This document shows, one piece after another, positions 1-7,215 of a DNA stretch of 15,139 bases (its first letter is position 1; each line of letters opens with the position of its first letter). The translations under genes and the position numbers were made by a program. The notes below the pieces were generated by a model. The model was not told the DNA's origin, ran no database searches, and saw only the letters and a list, made by a program, of their open reading frames with translations. Source of the stretch: an uncultured Bacteroides sp. (lineage in GTDB: Bacteria > Bacteroidota > Bacteroidia > Bacteroidales > Bacteroidaceae); contig USSR01000086.1 in NCBI GenBank assembly GCA_900557355.1, positions 1 through 15,139 on the forward strand. Direction: 5' to 3'.

Positions 1-1
1 A

Positions 2-106
2 CCGCTCAGCATCAAACAGGTGGAATTTGTAGCCTCTCAATTGTCCGGTAATGCCGGACTGATAGGAGCTGCTTTTCTTGCTATCAAAAAGCACCTGTAT
101 AAGTAA
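2..106 (+). CDS. ROK-family sugar kinase, C-terminal end only
   Basis: The window opens inside a reading frame whose last 34 codons end at a TAA at 104-106. The visible tail contains LSGNAGLIGAAFLA, which matches the conserved C-terminal glycine/alanine-rich segment of ROK-family kinases (glucokinase, N-acetylglucosamine or N-acetylmannosamine kinases), soluble cytoplasmic enzymes that phosphorylate a hexose with ATP. The catalytic and zinc-binding parts lie upstream of the window, so the substrate cannot be told. The MFS transporter gene starts 51 bp downstream on the same strand and a SIS-domain gene follows, which suggests a sugar import and phosphorylation operon. The family call rests on this short tail plus context. 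Confidence 0.65.
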   Translation, partial: PLSIKQVEFVASQLSGNAGLIGAAFLAIKKHLYK

Positions 107-114
107 TCCCACCG

Positions 115-150
115 CCTTATCATCTTATTATTTTATCACCTTATCATCTT
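115..150 (+). repeat. Short direct repeat in front of the MFS gene
   Basis: The 12-mer CCTTATCATCTT occurs twice, at 115-126 and 139-150, in a T/A/C-rich spacer between the kinase tail and the MFS start codon. No promoter box or hairpin is visible here. It is probably low-complexity intergenic sequence inside an operon. Confidence 0.5.
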
Positions 151-157
151 TATTGAT

Positions 158-1303
158 ATGAGTAGTTACAACAAGAATCTGGTATTCACAGCTGCGTGCA
201 TCGGCATGTGCTTCTTTGGCATTTCGATGATCACTTTGGGGGCGGTACTACCATCCCTCACTACCAAACTGACTCTGGACAATCTCCAGGCAACTGCACT
301 GGTGACGTTCCTGCCTCTCGGCCTACTGGGAGGTTCCCTGCTTTTCGGTCCTATTGTAGACCGCTTTGGCCATAAAGCACTACTGCTACTCAGTTGTCTA
401 ATTGTGCTGTTCGGACTGGAAGGAATTGCTTTCTTCACAAGTATTCCGCTATTACAGGTCTCTATTATAGGAATCGGATTGGGAGGTGGTATCCTGAATG
501 GTGAAACCAATGCTTTGGTAGCAGATATCTCCGACGAAGCAGAAAAAGGCTCGCGTCTCAGCCTGCTCGGAGCGTTCTATGGCATCGGTGCATTGGGTAT
601 TCCCGTACTGTTAAGCTTCCTGGCTGAATACTATTCTTTTGAAATCATCCTGCAAGGTACAGGTATGATCATGCTGATTGGCATTTTGTTCTGCCTTGGC
701 ATCCGCTTCCCCGCCCCGAAACAACCGCAAGGATTCCCTATTAAGGAAGGATTGGGACTATTAAAGGAAAGTAGTTTATTATTGCTTAGCTTCATCCTCT
801 TTTTTCAAAGTGGCATTGAAGGAGTTTGTAACAACTGGACTACCCTTTATTTGGGACAAACCACCGGCATCCCCGAAAACCGGGCACTTATAGCGCTGAC
901 TTGCATGGTAGCCGGATTGACCGTTGCCCGCCTGTTACTGGTAGTCCTTTTCAAGAAGATTAAGCAAGAGACAGTTCTGCGAACCAGTTTGATTACTGCT
1001 GTAGCAGGCTTTGCACTCTTGACATTCGCACCCGGTTTTGCACGTGCTGCCATAGGTATGGCACTTATCGGGGCAGGGCTGGCATCCACTTTCCCGGTCA
1101 TACTCAGCATTATCGGCAGTCGTTATGCCTCCTTATCGGGAACGGCATTCAGTGTAGCCCTTGTTATCGCTCTTATCGGACAGACACTACTGAACAGCCT
1201 CACCGGAATTATCTCACAGGGATACGGCATCGTTGTATACCCGTATATGATGATAGTTTCACTGCTGATTATGCTTCTATTGTTTAAACGTTCACTCAAA
1301 TAA
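158..1303 (+). CDS. MFS transporter, probable sugar importer
   Basis: A 381-residue, strongly hydrophobic inner-membrane protein with about twelve predicted helices, the usual size of a major facilitator superfamily permease. The loop after helix 2 carries GPIVDRFGHK (around residues 64-73), a good version of the MFS motif A (GxxxDRxGxK). The N-terminal half keeps a helix 4-5 region with GIGLGGGILNGETNALVAD. It is expected to move a small solute, probably a sugar, by ion symport. The substrate is inferred from its neighbours: a ROK kinase 51 bp upstream and a SIS-domain sugar-phosphate protein 35 bp downstream, all on the same strand. The start at 158 gives a normal short cytoplasmic N-terminus (MSSYNKN) before helix 1. 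Transporter class is confident; the substrate is not known. Confidence 0.85.
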   Translation: MSSYNKNLVFTAACIGMCFFGISMITLGAVLPSLTTKLTLDNLQATALVTFLPLGLLGGSLLFGPIVDRFGHKALLLLSCLIVLFGLEGIAFFTSIPLLQVSIIGIGLGGGILNGETNALVADISDEAEKGSRLSLLGAFYGIGALGIPVLLSFLAEYYSFEIILQGTGMIMLIGILFCLGIRFPAPKQPQGFPIKEGLGLLKESSLLLLSFILFFQSGIEGVCNNWTTLYLGQTTGIPENRALIALTCMVAGLTVARLLLVVLFKKIKQETVLRTSLITAVAGFALLTFAPGFARAAIGMALIGAGLASTFPVILSIIGSRYASLSGTAFSVALVIALIGQTLLNSLTGIISQGYGIVVYPYMMIVSLLIMLLLFKRSLK

Positions 1304-1338
1304 AAGAAATTATTTACCCCCTAAAAAAACAGAAAATT

Positions 1339-2100
1339 ATGTTAGCACTTGAATGGTTAAAAAACGCGCATGGCATCATGGAAAAACTGGAAGCCACGCA
1401 ATTGGAGAATATCAAAAAGGCAGCCACCGTTATGGTAGATTCTATCGAAGCCGGTCGTTGGGTACACACGTTCGGATGTGGCCATGCCACTATCCCTGTT
1501 GAGGAAATGTATCCGCGTATCGGTAGTTTCGTCGGTTTCCACCCGCTGTGCGAACTCCCGCTGACATTCTTTACACAAATCATCGGCCAGATGGGTATCC
1601 ACCAATTCCTGTTCCTGGAAAGAGCTGAAGGATACGGACAGGAAATTATGAAGAACTATGATTTCGACGCTAAAGATTGCATTTGGATATTTTCTCACAC
1701 AGGCATCAATGCAGTAAATATCGACATCGCATTGGAAGCCAAGAAACGTGGCATGAAAGTAATTGTTTACGGCTCGGCAGGAGAAACAGGTGACAAAGCA
1801 AGCCGCCATTCCAGCGGTAAAAACCTGTTCCAGCTTGCTGATATTGTAGTAGACTCTTGCGTGCCCTTAGTAGACGCTTCCGTGCCTCTGAAGAATCATT
1901 TCGATAAAGTAGGTCCGTTGTCAACCCTGAGTTTCGTTACCATGGTATGGATGACTATCACCACAGTTGCCGAGATTCTGGCAGATCGCGGTGTGCATCT
2001 GTATATCCATCCGTCTCACAACGTTCCGGGAGACACGACAGCCCACGAACGACTGGATGCTGCTATTGCCGAATATCAGAAGAAAGTAAAAATCCTCTAA
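1339..2100 (+). CDS. SIS-domain sugar-phosphate isomerase-like protein (UPF0309-type)
   Basis: A 253-residue cytoplasmic protein with a sugar isomerase (SIS) domain. An N-terminal helical segment (1-40) is followed by HTFGCGHATIPVEEMYPRIG (43-62), the phosphate-binding part of SIS folds. A second SIS signature, FSHTGINAVNIDIALEAKK (118-136), and the segment ASRHSSGKNLFQLADIVVD (154-172) resemble the unclassified UPF0309 SIS proteins more than GlmS, KpsF or MurQ. As I recall, a Streptomyces member of this group (NagS) dehydrates N-acetylglucosamine 6-phosphate, but whether this protein shares that activity is unknown. It is the last gene of a ROK kinase / MFS / SIS unit and is followed by an intrinsic terminator, which points to amino-sugar or hexose phosphate metabolism. 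Alternatives are an isomerase or an etherase-like enzyme. Confidence 0.8.
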   Translation: MLALEWLKNAHGIMEKLEATQLENIKKAATVMVDSIEAGRWVHTFGCGHATIPVEEMYPRIGSFVGFHPLCELPLTFFTQIIGQMGIHQFLFLERAEGYGQEIMKNYDFDAKDCIWIFSHTGINAVNIDIALEAKKRGMKVIVYGSAGETGDKASRHSSGKNLFQLADIVVDSCVPLVDASVPLKNHFDKVGPLSTLSFVTMVWMTITTVAEILADRGVHLYIHPSHNVPGDTTAHERLDAAIAEYQKKVKIL

Positions 2101-2137
2101 CCAGTAGAAAATTCAATCATTATCTATGAGTGACGGT

Positions 2138-2183
2138 AGCCCGTTTCAGCTTTGCCCCCACAAAGCTGGACGGGCTTTTCTTT
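2138..2183 (+). terminator. Intrinsic terminator after the SIS gene
   Basis: AGCCCGTTTCAGCTTTG (2138-2154) pairs with CAAAGCTGGACGGGCT (2161-2176) with one small bulge. The loop is C-rich and a T-rich run (TTTTCTTT) follows. It lies 37 bp after the SIS stop codon and separates the sugar cassette from the higBA pair. Confidence 0.88.
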
Positions 2184-2202
2184 ATGAATAAAATGAAAAA
2201 AG

Positions 2203-2221
2203 ATTCACTAAATGAGTGAAT
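2203..2221 (+). promoter_or_regulatory. Palindromic candidate operator of higBA
   Basis: ATTCACT (2203-2209) and AGTGAAT (2215-2221) form a perfect 7-bp inverted repeat around the 5-bp spacer AAATG. It sits 15 bp before the -7 box of the higBA promoter and covers the place where a -33 element would lie (about 2212-2217). HigA-type antitoxins normally repress their own operon by binding such a palindrome. The binding itself is inferred. Confidence 0.55.
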
Positions 2222-2236
2222 ATATCAAAATAGGAT

Positions 2237-2244
2237 TATCTTTG
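2237..2244 (+). promoter_or_regulatory. Bacteroides -7 promoter box for higBA
   Basis: TATCTTTG matches the Bacteroides TAnnTTTG -7 consensus exactly and lies 18 bp before the higB ATG, giving a very short leader. No clear TTTG -33 box is present at 19-21 bp spacing. Confidence 0.6.
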
Positions 2245-2262
2245 TAGCATAAATGTTAGACA

Positions 2263-2593
2263 ATGGTTATTGAATACGATAAAGACTATCTGCGTGAGCT
2301 TTATGAAGATGGCAAATGCAAAAACAAAAAACATCGCTTTGATACATCTGTAATAATTTGATACATCTGTAATAAAGAAATACCAGAAACGTATAGATAC
2401 CTTAATGGGAGCAACAAGAATTGAGGACTTATTTGTCTTCAACTCATTGAATTTTGAGGCACTGAGTGGTAAGGACAGTTTTTCCATACGCATAGACTAT
2501 CATTACCGACTGGAATTCAAAGTAAAGCAAGAAGGAAATGAGACTGTTTTAACCATATGTACCGTATTGGATATAACCAATCATTATCAATAG
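2263..2593 (+). pseudogene. higB: HigB/RelE-type toxin, frameshifted by a 19-bp tandem duplication
   Basis: The ATG at 2263 opens a frame starting MVIEYDKDYLRELYEDGKCK that stops at 2359-2361 after 32 codons. A second frame continues from 2357 to the TAG at 2591-2593 and carries DLFVFNSLNFEALSGKD and SIRIDYHYRLEF, typical of the C-terminal half of HigB-like RelE-superfamily mRNA-cleaving toxins. The two frames are separated by a perfect tandem copy of TTTGATACATCTGTAATAA (2338-2356 and 2357-2375). Removing one 19-bp copy joins the frames exactly and gives a 103-residue protein, the normal length for this family. The intact HigA-type antitoxin gene starts 4 bp after the toxin stop. The gene is therefore a recent, possibly reversible, frameshift. 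A restart at the ATG at 2405 would make only the last 62 residues. A sequencing or assembly artefact is the main alternative. Confidence 0.88.
2338..2375 (+). repeat. Perfect 19-bp tandem duplication inside higB
   Basis: TTTGATACATCTGTAATAA is present twice back to back (2338-2356, 2357-2375) without a mismatch. As 19 is not a multiple of three, the extra copy shifts the toxin frame and creates a stop at 2359. One copy alone reads through as FDTSVIKKYQ. Confidence 0.95.
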
Positions 2594-2597
2594 AATT

Positions 2598-2906
2598 ATG
2601 GATACAATAAAGAGAATACCAACTCATCCGGGAGATGTTTTGAAAGAAGAATTAGAATGCCGTAAAATTTCCCAAAAGAAATTTTCAGAAGTTTTAGGAG
2701 TATCCTATACTATGCTCAATGAGATACTGAATGGGAAACGTCCCGTAACCAGTGACTTTGCTTTAATGGTGGAAGCTGCTTTGGATATTAATGCGGAACT
2801 ACTCGTTAATATGCAAACTCGTTATAACATGGCTGTTGCTCGTAAAGAAAGCGCACTGGCCAACAGGTTGCACGAAATACGCAAGATGTGCGCCACCTTA
2901 TTATAG
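2598..2906 (+). CDS. higA: HigA-family antitoxin, XRE-type helix-turn-helix
   Basis: A 102-residue DNA-binding protein. It begins MDTIKRIPTHPGDVLKEEL; the HPG(D/E)VLxEEL opening is the hallmark of HigA-family antitoxins. An XRE/Cro-type helix-turn-helix spans roughly residues 24-45 (SQKKFSEVLGVSYTMLNEIL), followed by the usual NGKRPVT turn. It should bind and neutralise HigB and repress the operon, probably at the palindrome 2203-2221. It starts 4 bp after the toxin frame, the normal toxin-first order. It is intact although its toxin is frameshifted, so it may persist as a solitary repressor or protect against a related toxin. Function is well supported by family; the operator is inferred. 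Confidence 0.92.
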   Translation: MDTIKRIPTHPGDVLKEELECRKISQKKFSEVLGVSYTMLNEILNGKRPVTSDFALMVEAALDINAELLVNMQTRYNMAVARKESALANRLHEIRKMCATLL

Positions 2907-2925
2907 TCTTTCTTTTATTTATCTC

Positions 2926-2933
2926 TATATTTG
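2926..2933 (+). promoter_or_regulatory. -7 promoter box for the dppIV-lipA unit
   Basis: TATATTTG is an exact TAnnTTTG match 26 bp before the dppIV ATG. A good -33 TTTG is not seen at the expected spacing. The box suggests the peptidase unit is transcribed separately from higBA. Confidence 0.5.
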
Positions 2934-2959
2934 CCCTCTAAAGAAATCAAAACCCAATT

Positions 2960-5173
2960 ATGAAACAGATAAGTATTGCAATTCTTCTTTGCCTCTGCAC
3001 ATTGGCAAGTTTCGCACAAAGCGGCCAGGCACTTGATTTAAAAGACATTGTATCGGGGAAATTCCGCGCAGAAAACATTTACGGAGTTATTCCCATTCCC
3101 GGAGACGGAGAACATTATTCACAGATGAATCCGGAAGGAACACAGATCATCAAATACTCTTTCAAAACAGGCAAACCGGTGGAAGTACTATTTGATGCTG
3201 CCACTGCCCGTGAATGTACGTTCAAGACATTCGATAGTTATAGTTTCTCACCGGATGGCACCAAATTACTTATCGCAACAGAAACGACACCAATCTACCG
3301 CCATTCTTATACGGCTGTACATTATATATACAGTCTGAAACGAAATATCAATGGAGAAATCAATAACATTGTAGAAAAGCTCTCAGACGGTGGTCCACAG
3401 CAGGTACCGGTATTCTCACCGGATGGAACTATGGTTGCCTTCGTGCGGGATAACAACATTTATCTGGTCAAATTCCTGTATGGTAACAGTGAAAGTCAGG
3501 TAACAGAGGATGGTAAACGTAATGCCGTACTGAATGGTATTCCCGATTGGGTATATGAAGAAGAGTTCTCCTTCAACCGTGCACTGGAATTCAGTGCCGA
3601 CAGCAAGATGATTGCTTATATCCGTTTTGATGAGACAGAGGTCCCCTCTTACAGTTTTCCCGTCTTTGCAGGAAGCAATCCTCATATCACAGCTTTCGAA
3701 AAGTATCCGGGAGATTACACCTATAAATATCCAAAGACCGGAGAAGCTAACTCTAAAGTGTCTGTACATACGTTTGATATCAAATCGAAAGTGACACGTA
3801 AAATGCAGGTACCGATGGATGCCGATGGATATATTCCGCGCATCCGCTTTACACATGATCCTAACAAATTGGCTATTATAACGCTGAACCGCCACCAGAA
3901 CCGCCTTGACATGTACTTTGGTGACCCACGTTCCACTGTTTGCAAACAAGTGCTGCGCGACGAAAGCGATGCTTATATAAAGGAAGCCGTATTTGATAAT
4001 ATTATCTTCTATCCGGAGAATTTCAGTTTTGTGAGCGAAAAGAGTGGTTACAATCATCTATATTGGTATAGCATGGGGGGCAACCTGCTTAAGCAAGTTA
4101 CTGCCGGAAACTATGAAGTGAAAGATTTCTTAGGCTGGGATGCCGACGATAACAGCTTCTACTTCACCAGTAATGAAGAAAGTCCCCTGCGGAAAGCTGT
4201 ATACAAGATAGACCGTAAAGGGAAAAAGACCAAATTGTCTACACAACCCGGTATCAATACTGCCCAGTTCAGTACGAACATGAAGTACTATATGAATCGT
4301 TACTCTAATCTGAGTACTCCTACTGTCATTACCCTAAACGACAATGCCGGTAAGGTGCTGAGTACACTTGTTACCAATGATAATCTGAAAAAGACCCTGA
4401 CACAATACACAGTACCTCAAAAGGAATTTTTTACCTTCCAGACTCAGGACGGAGTAACTTTGAATGGCTGGATGATGAAACCTACGGATTTCTCCGCATC
4501 CAAGAAATATCCTGTATTGCTGTATCAATACAGCGGTCCCGGTTCACAACAAGTGCTCGACACATGGAGTATCAGTTGGGAAACCTATATGGCAAGCCGT
4601 GGTTTCATCGTGGTCTGTGTAGACGGACGCGGTACAGGCGGACGTGGTGCAGACTTCGAAAAATGCACTTACCTGAACCTGGGCGTGAAGGAAGCAAAAG
4701 ACCAGGTGGCAACAGCCCAGTATATGGGTAGCCAATCCTATGTAGACAAGAGCCGCATCGGCATCTGGGGATGGAGCTATGGTGGATACATGACCATCAT
4801 GAGTATGAGTGAAGGTACTCCCGTATTCAAAGCCGGAGTTGCCGTAGCAGCTGTTACCGATTGGAATTATTACGATACGATATACGGAGAACGTTTCATG
4901 CGTACTCCCAAAGAGAATGCCGAAGGCTATAAAAGTTCCTCCGCTTTCACTCGTGCCAATCAGTTGAACGGAAACCTCTTGCTGATACATGGTATGGCTG
5001 ATGACAATGTTCATTTCCAGAACTGTGCAGAATACGCAGAACATCTGGTACAACTGAACAAACAGTTCGACATGCAGGTGTATACCAACCGTAACCATGG
5101 TATCTATGGTGGAAACACCCGCTATCATCTGTATACGAAGCTGACGAATTTCTTTGAAAGAGAGCTGAAATGA
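2960..5173 (+). CDS. dppIV: Dipeptidyl peptidase IV (S9 family serine peptidase)
   Basis: A 737-residue exported peptidase that removes Xaa-Pro (and Xaa-Ala) dipeptides from peptide N-termini. The signal peptide is about residues 1-19 (hydrophobic core IAILLCLCTLASFA), so the enzyme should act in the periplasm. The N-terminal two thirds form the beta-propeller domain and contain DWVYEEEF (196-203), the double-glutamate motif of DPP4 enzymes that holds the substrate amino terminus (Glu201/Glu202 by position). The C-terminal alpha/beta-hydrolase domain carries GWSYGG with nucleophile Ser606, HGMADDNVHF with Asp681, and NHGI with His713. The spacing equals that of known bacterial and human DPP4. 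Human-gut Bacteroides DPP4 enzymes are reported to act on incretin-type peptides. Its stop codon overlaps the lipA start (ATGA), so the two genes are probably co-translated. Confidence 0.95.
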   Translation: MKQISIAILLCLCTLASFAQSGQALDLKDIVSGKFRAENIYGVIPIPGDGEHYSQMNPEGTQIIKYSFKTGKPVEVLFDAATARECTFKTFDSYSFSPDGTKLLIATETTPIYRHSYTAVHYIYSLKRNINGEINNIVEKLSDGGPQQVPVFSPDGTMVAFVRDNNIYLVKFLYGNSESQVTEDGKRNAVLNGIPDWVYEEEFSFNRALEFSADSKMIAYIRFDETEVPSYSFPVFAGSNPHITAFEKYPGDYTYKYPKTGEANSKVSVHTFDIKSKVTRKMQVPMDADGYIPRIRFTHDPNKLAIITLNRHQNRLDMYFGDPRSTVCKQVLRDESDAYIKEAVFDNIIFYPENFSFVSEKSGYNHLYWYSMGGNLLKQVTAGNYEVKDFLGWDADDNSFYFTSNEESPLRKAVYKIDRKGKKTKLSTQPGINTAQFSTNMKYYMNRYSNLSTPTVITLNDNAGKVLSTLVTNDNLKKTLTQYTVPQKEFFTFQTQDGVTLNGWMMKPTDFSASKKYPVLLYQYSGPGSQQVLDTWSISWETYMASRGFIVVCVDGRGTGGRGADFEKCTYLNLGVKEAKDQVATAQYMGSQSYVDKSRIGIWGWSYGGYMTIMSMSEGTPVFKAGVAVAAVTDWNYYDTIYGERFMRTPKENAEGYKSSSAFTRANQLNGNLLLIHGMADDNVHFQNCAEYAEHLVQLNKQFDMQVYTNRNHGIYGGNTRYHLYTKLTNFFERELK

Positions 5174-6039
5174 AAGATAGAGTACGTAAGCCCGAATGGC
5201 TCAAGATAAGTATTGGAGCCAACGAACGTTATACGGAAACCAAACGTATCGTTGACTCCCACTGCCTGCACACCATTTGCAGCAGCGGACGTTGCCCCAA
5301 TATGGGCGAATGCTGGGGAAAAGGAACCGCCACCTTCATGATAGGAGGTGATATCTGTACTCGTTGCTGTAAATTTTGTAACACACAAACAGGCAGACCT
5401 TTGCCATTGGATCCGAATGAGCCTACTCATGTGGCTGAATCCATAGCATTGATGAAATTATCTCATGCAGTAATCACTTCCGTAGACCGGGACGATTTAC
5501 CTGATCTCGGAGCCGCACATTGGGTACGTACCATTCAGGAAATCAAACGCCTCAACCCAGAGACGACAGTAGAAGTACTGATCCCCGATTTCCAAGGAAG
5601 AAAAGAATTGGTAGCTCAAGTTATTGAAGCCCGTCCGGAAATCATCTCCCACAACATGGAGACTGTAAAACGCATCAGTCCCCTGGTTCGTAGTGCTGCC
5701 CGTTATGAAACAAGTCTGGAAGTTATACGCCAGGTAGCTGCAAGCGGAACAACTACCAAATCGGGTATTATGGTAGGACTGGGAGAGACACCGGAAGAAG
5801 TGGAAGAGTTGATGGATGACTTGCGCCAGGCAGGCTGCCAGATACTGACTATCGGCCAATACCTGCAACCCTCGCATAAGCATTATCCTGTGGCAGAATA
5901 CGTTACTCCTACACAATTCGTTTCGTATAAAGAGCAAGGACTCGCTAAAGGTTTCGACCAGGTGGAGAGTGCACCGCTGGTGCGTTCTTCTTATCATGCC
6001 GAGAAACAAATTCGGTTCTATAAAAAAGGAACAGAATAA
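5170..6039 (+). CDS. lipA: Lipoyl synthase
   Basis: A 289-residue radical-SAM enzyme that inserts two sulfurs into protein-bound octanoyl groups to make lipoyl cofactors for 2-oxoacid dehydrogenases and the glycine cleavage system. The auxiliary iron-sulfur cluster motif CX4CX5C is Cys37, Cys42, Cys48 (CSSGRCPNMGEC). The radical-SAM CX3CX2C motif is Cys63, Cys67, Cys70 (CTRCCKFC). The C-terminal RSSYH (272-276), which supplies the serine ligand of the auxiliary cluster, is present. Length and motifs are complete. The ATG overlaps the TGA of dppIV as ATGA, which fixes the start and indicates translational coupling. The Nudix-like membrane gene follows 57 bp later with no visible terminator between them. 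Confidence 0.97.
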   Translation: MKDRVRKPEWLKISIGANERYTETKRIVDSHCLHTICSSGRCPNMGECWGKGTATFMIGGDICTRCCKFCNTQTGRPLPLDPNEPTHVAESIALMKLSHAVITSVDRDDLPDLGAAHWVRTIQEIKRLNPETTVEVLIPDFQGRKELVAQVIEARPEIISHNMETVKRISPLVRSAARYETSLEVIRQVAASGTTTKSGIMVGLGETPEEVEELMDDLRQAGCQILTIGQYLQPSHKHYPVAEYVTPTQFVSYKEQGLAKGFDQVESAPLVRSSYHAEKQIRFYKKGTE

Positions 6040-6096
6040 AAACCAATTGCTCTACTTATTTGTTATGTATGAAGTAACGGCAAAATAAAGTTAGCA

Positions 6097-7215
6097 ATGT
6101 CTAAAAAAGGAGTTCTATCATCTAAATTTAATATGTCTTTGGGATTTATTCCTGTTATCGTATCCATTGTATTATGCGAATTTACGACCCAGGACATTTC
6201 CATCTACATCGGTGCAGGTGTTGGAGTCTTCTATAGCCTATATACAATGTGGGGTAAAGGGGCCAAGATTCCAAACTTTCTGCTTTACTGTACTACAGGA
6301 ATGCTCCTGCTATTAACTTTTACGACTCTATTATTTGGCGATTGCAGTTCGCATGAAATGCTACCACTGACATTGGAAATCAGTGCTCTGATACCGATAG
6401 TTGTCATCTTCCTGAATAGAAAAAGATTTCTCGCCCACCAGATTTCCCAATCAAAGAAATGCTGCAAACAACTTTTTGCACAAGGGGCAGAATCTGCTAT
6501 CGTTTCTACAAGGGTAACAATAATCATTGCTTTCCTCCATTTCTTTGCCATTTTCATCGCAATTTTACTACCAGGTCCCTTGAGCGAAACATCCCGTGAT
6601 GTCTTGTTCCGCTATTGCCCACCTGCTGTATTCCTGCTAAGCATATTGTTCAACCAGTTCGGTATTCTGTATTTCAACATTATGATGGAGCATACAGCCT
6701 TTGTTCCTATTGTGAATACCAAAGGAGATGTAATCGGCAGAAGTCTGGCAGTGGATGCCATTAACCAGAAGAATGAATATATCAACCCGGTGATCCGTAT
6801 CGCCGTTTCCCACAATGGTATGTTGTATCTCCGTCCAAGATCTCAGCGTTGTATGCTGGATGCCGGGAAAGTAGATATACCGTTGGAATGTTATCTTTTA
6901 TATGGAGAAACTTTGGAGCAAGCCATTGTGCGGCTCGTTAAACAATCGTTTCCGCAAGCCCCTATACAGGATTTGCAGTTTAATATCATGTATCATTTTG
7001 AGAATAAAGTAACCAACCGTCTGATCTATCTTTTCCTTATTGAAATAGAAGACGAGAATCTTTTGCGGGACAAACAAACCAGAGATGGAAAGCTATGGAC
7101 CTTCCAGCAAATAGAACACAATTTAGACAAGAACTTTTTCAGTTGTTGCTTTGAGAACGAATACGAACACCTGAAAGATGTTATTTATACAAGAGAAAAA
7201 TACAAGGAATTTTAG
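6097..7215 (+). CDS. Six-helix membrane protein with a degenerate Nudix domain
   Basis: A 372-residue protein with two parts. Residues 1-200 hold about six hydrophobic segments (near 14-29, 36-52, 61-81, 89-107, 138-160, 174-195). Residues 200-372 form a cytoplasmic Nudix-like domain: NPVIRIAVSHNGMLYLRPRS starts it, and GKVDIPLECYLLYGETLEQA followed by IVRLVKQSF aligns with the Nudix box GX5EX7REUXEEXGU. The glutamates of the REUXEE core are replaced (RLVKQS, 279-284), so metal binding and hydrolysis of nucleoside-diphosphate-linked substrates look unlikely. It may be a ligand sensor or an adaptor. It follows lipA by 57 bp and its last 35 bp overlap the end of the opposite-strand methyltransferase gene. 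No signal peptide is needed. The domain call is fairly sure; the role is unknown. Confidence 0.75.
   Translation: MSKKGVLSSKFNMSLGFIPVIVSIVLCEFTTQDISIYIGAGVGVFYSLYTMWGKGAKIPNFLLYCTTGMLLLLTFTTLLFGDCSSHEMLPLTLEISALIPIVVIFLNRKRFLAHQISQSKKCCKQLFAQGAESAIVSTRVTIIIAFLHFFAIFIAILLPGPLSETSRDVLFRYCPPAVFLLSILFNQFGILYFNIMMEHTAFVPIVNTKGDVIGRSLAVDAINQKNEYINPVIRIAVSHNGMLYLRPRSQRCMLDAGKVDIPLECYLLYGETLEQAIVRLVKQSFPQAPIQDLQFNIMYHFENKVTNRLIYLFLIEIEDENLLRDKQTRDGKLWTFQQIEHNLDKNFFSCCFENEYEHLKDVIYTREKYKEF

Noticed and set aside
115..150. The CCTTATCATCTT repeat as an operator for the MFS gene
   Set aside because: The repeat lies in low-complexity T/A/C-rich sequence within a probable operon, with no promoter box nearby.
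2405..2593. A stand-alone 62-residue gene after the higB frameshift
   Set aside because: It is the C-terminal part of the HigB frame displaced by the 19-bp duplication. Its first ATG corresponds to an internal methionine of the intact toxin.
4544..5128. A 194-codon open frame antisense to dppIV
   Set aside because: It is composed of odd His/Cys/Thr-rich sequence without domains, opposite the conserved catalytic domain of the peptidase.
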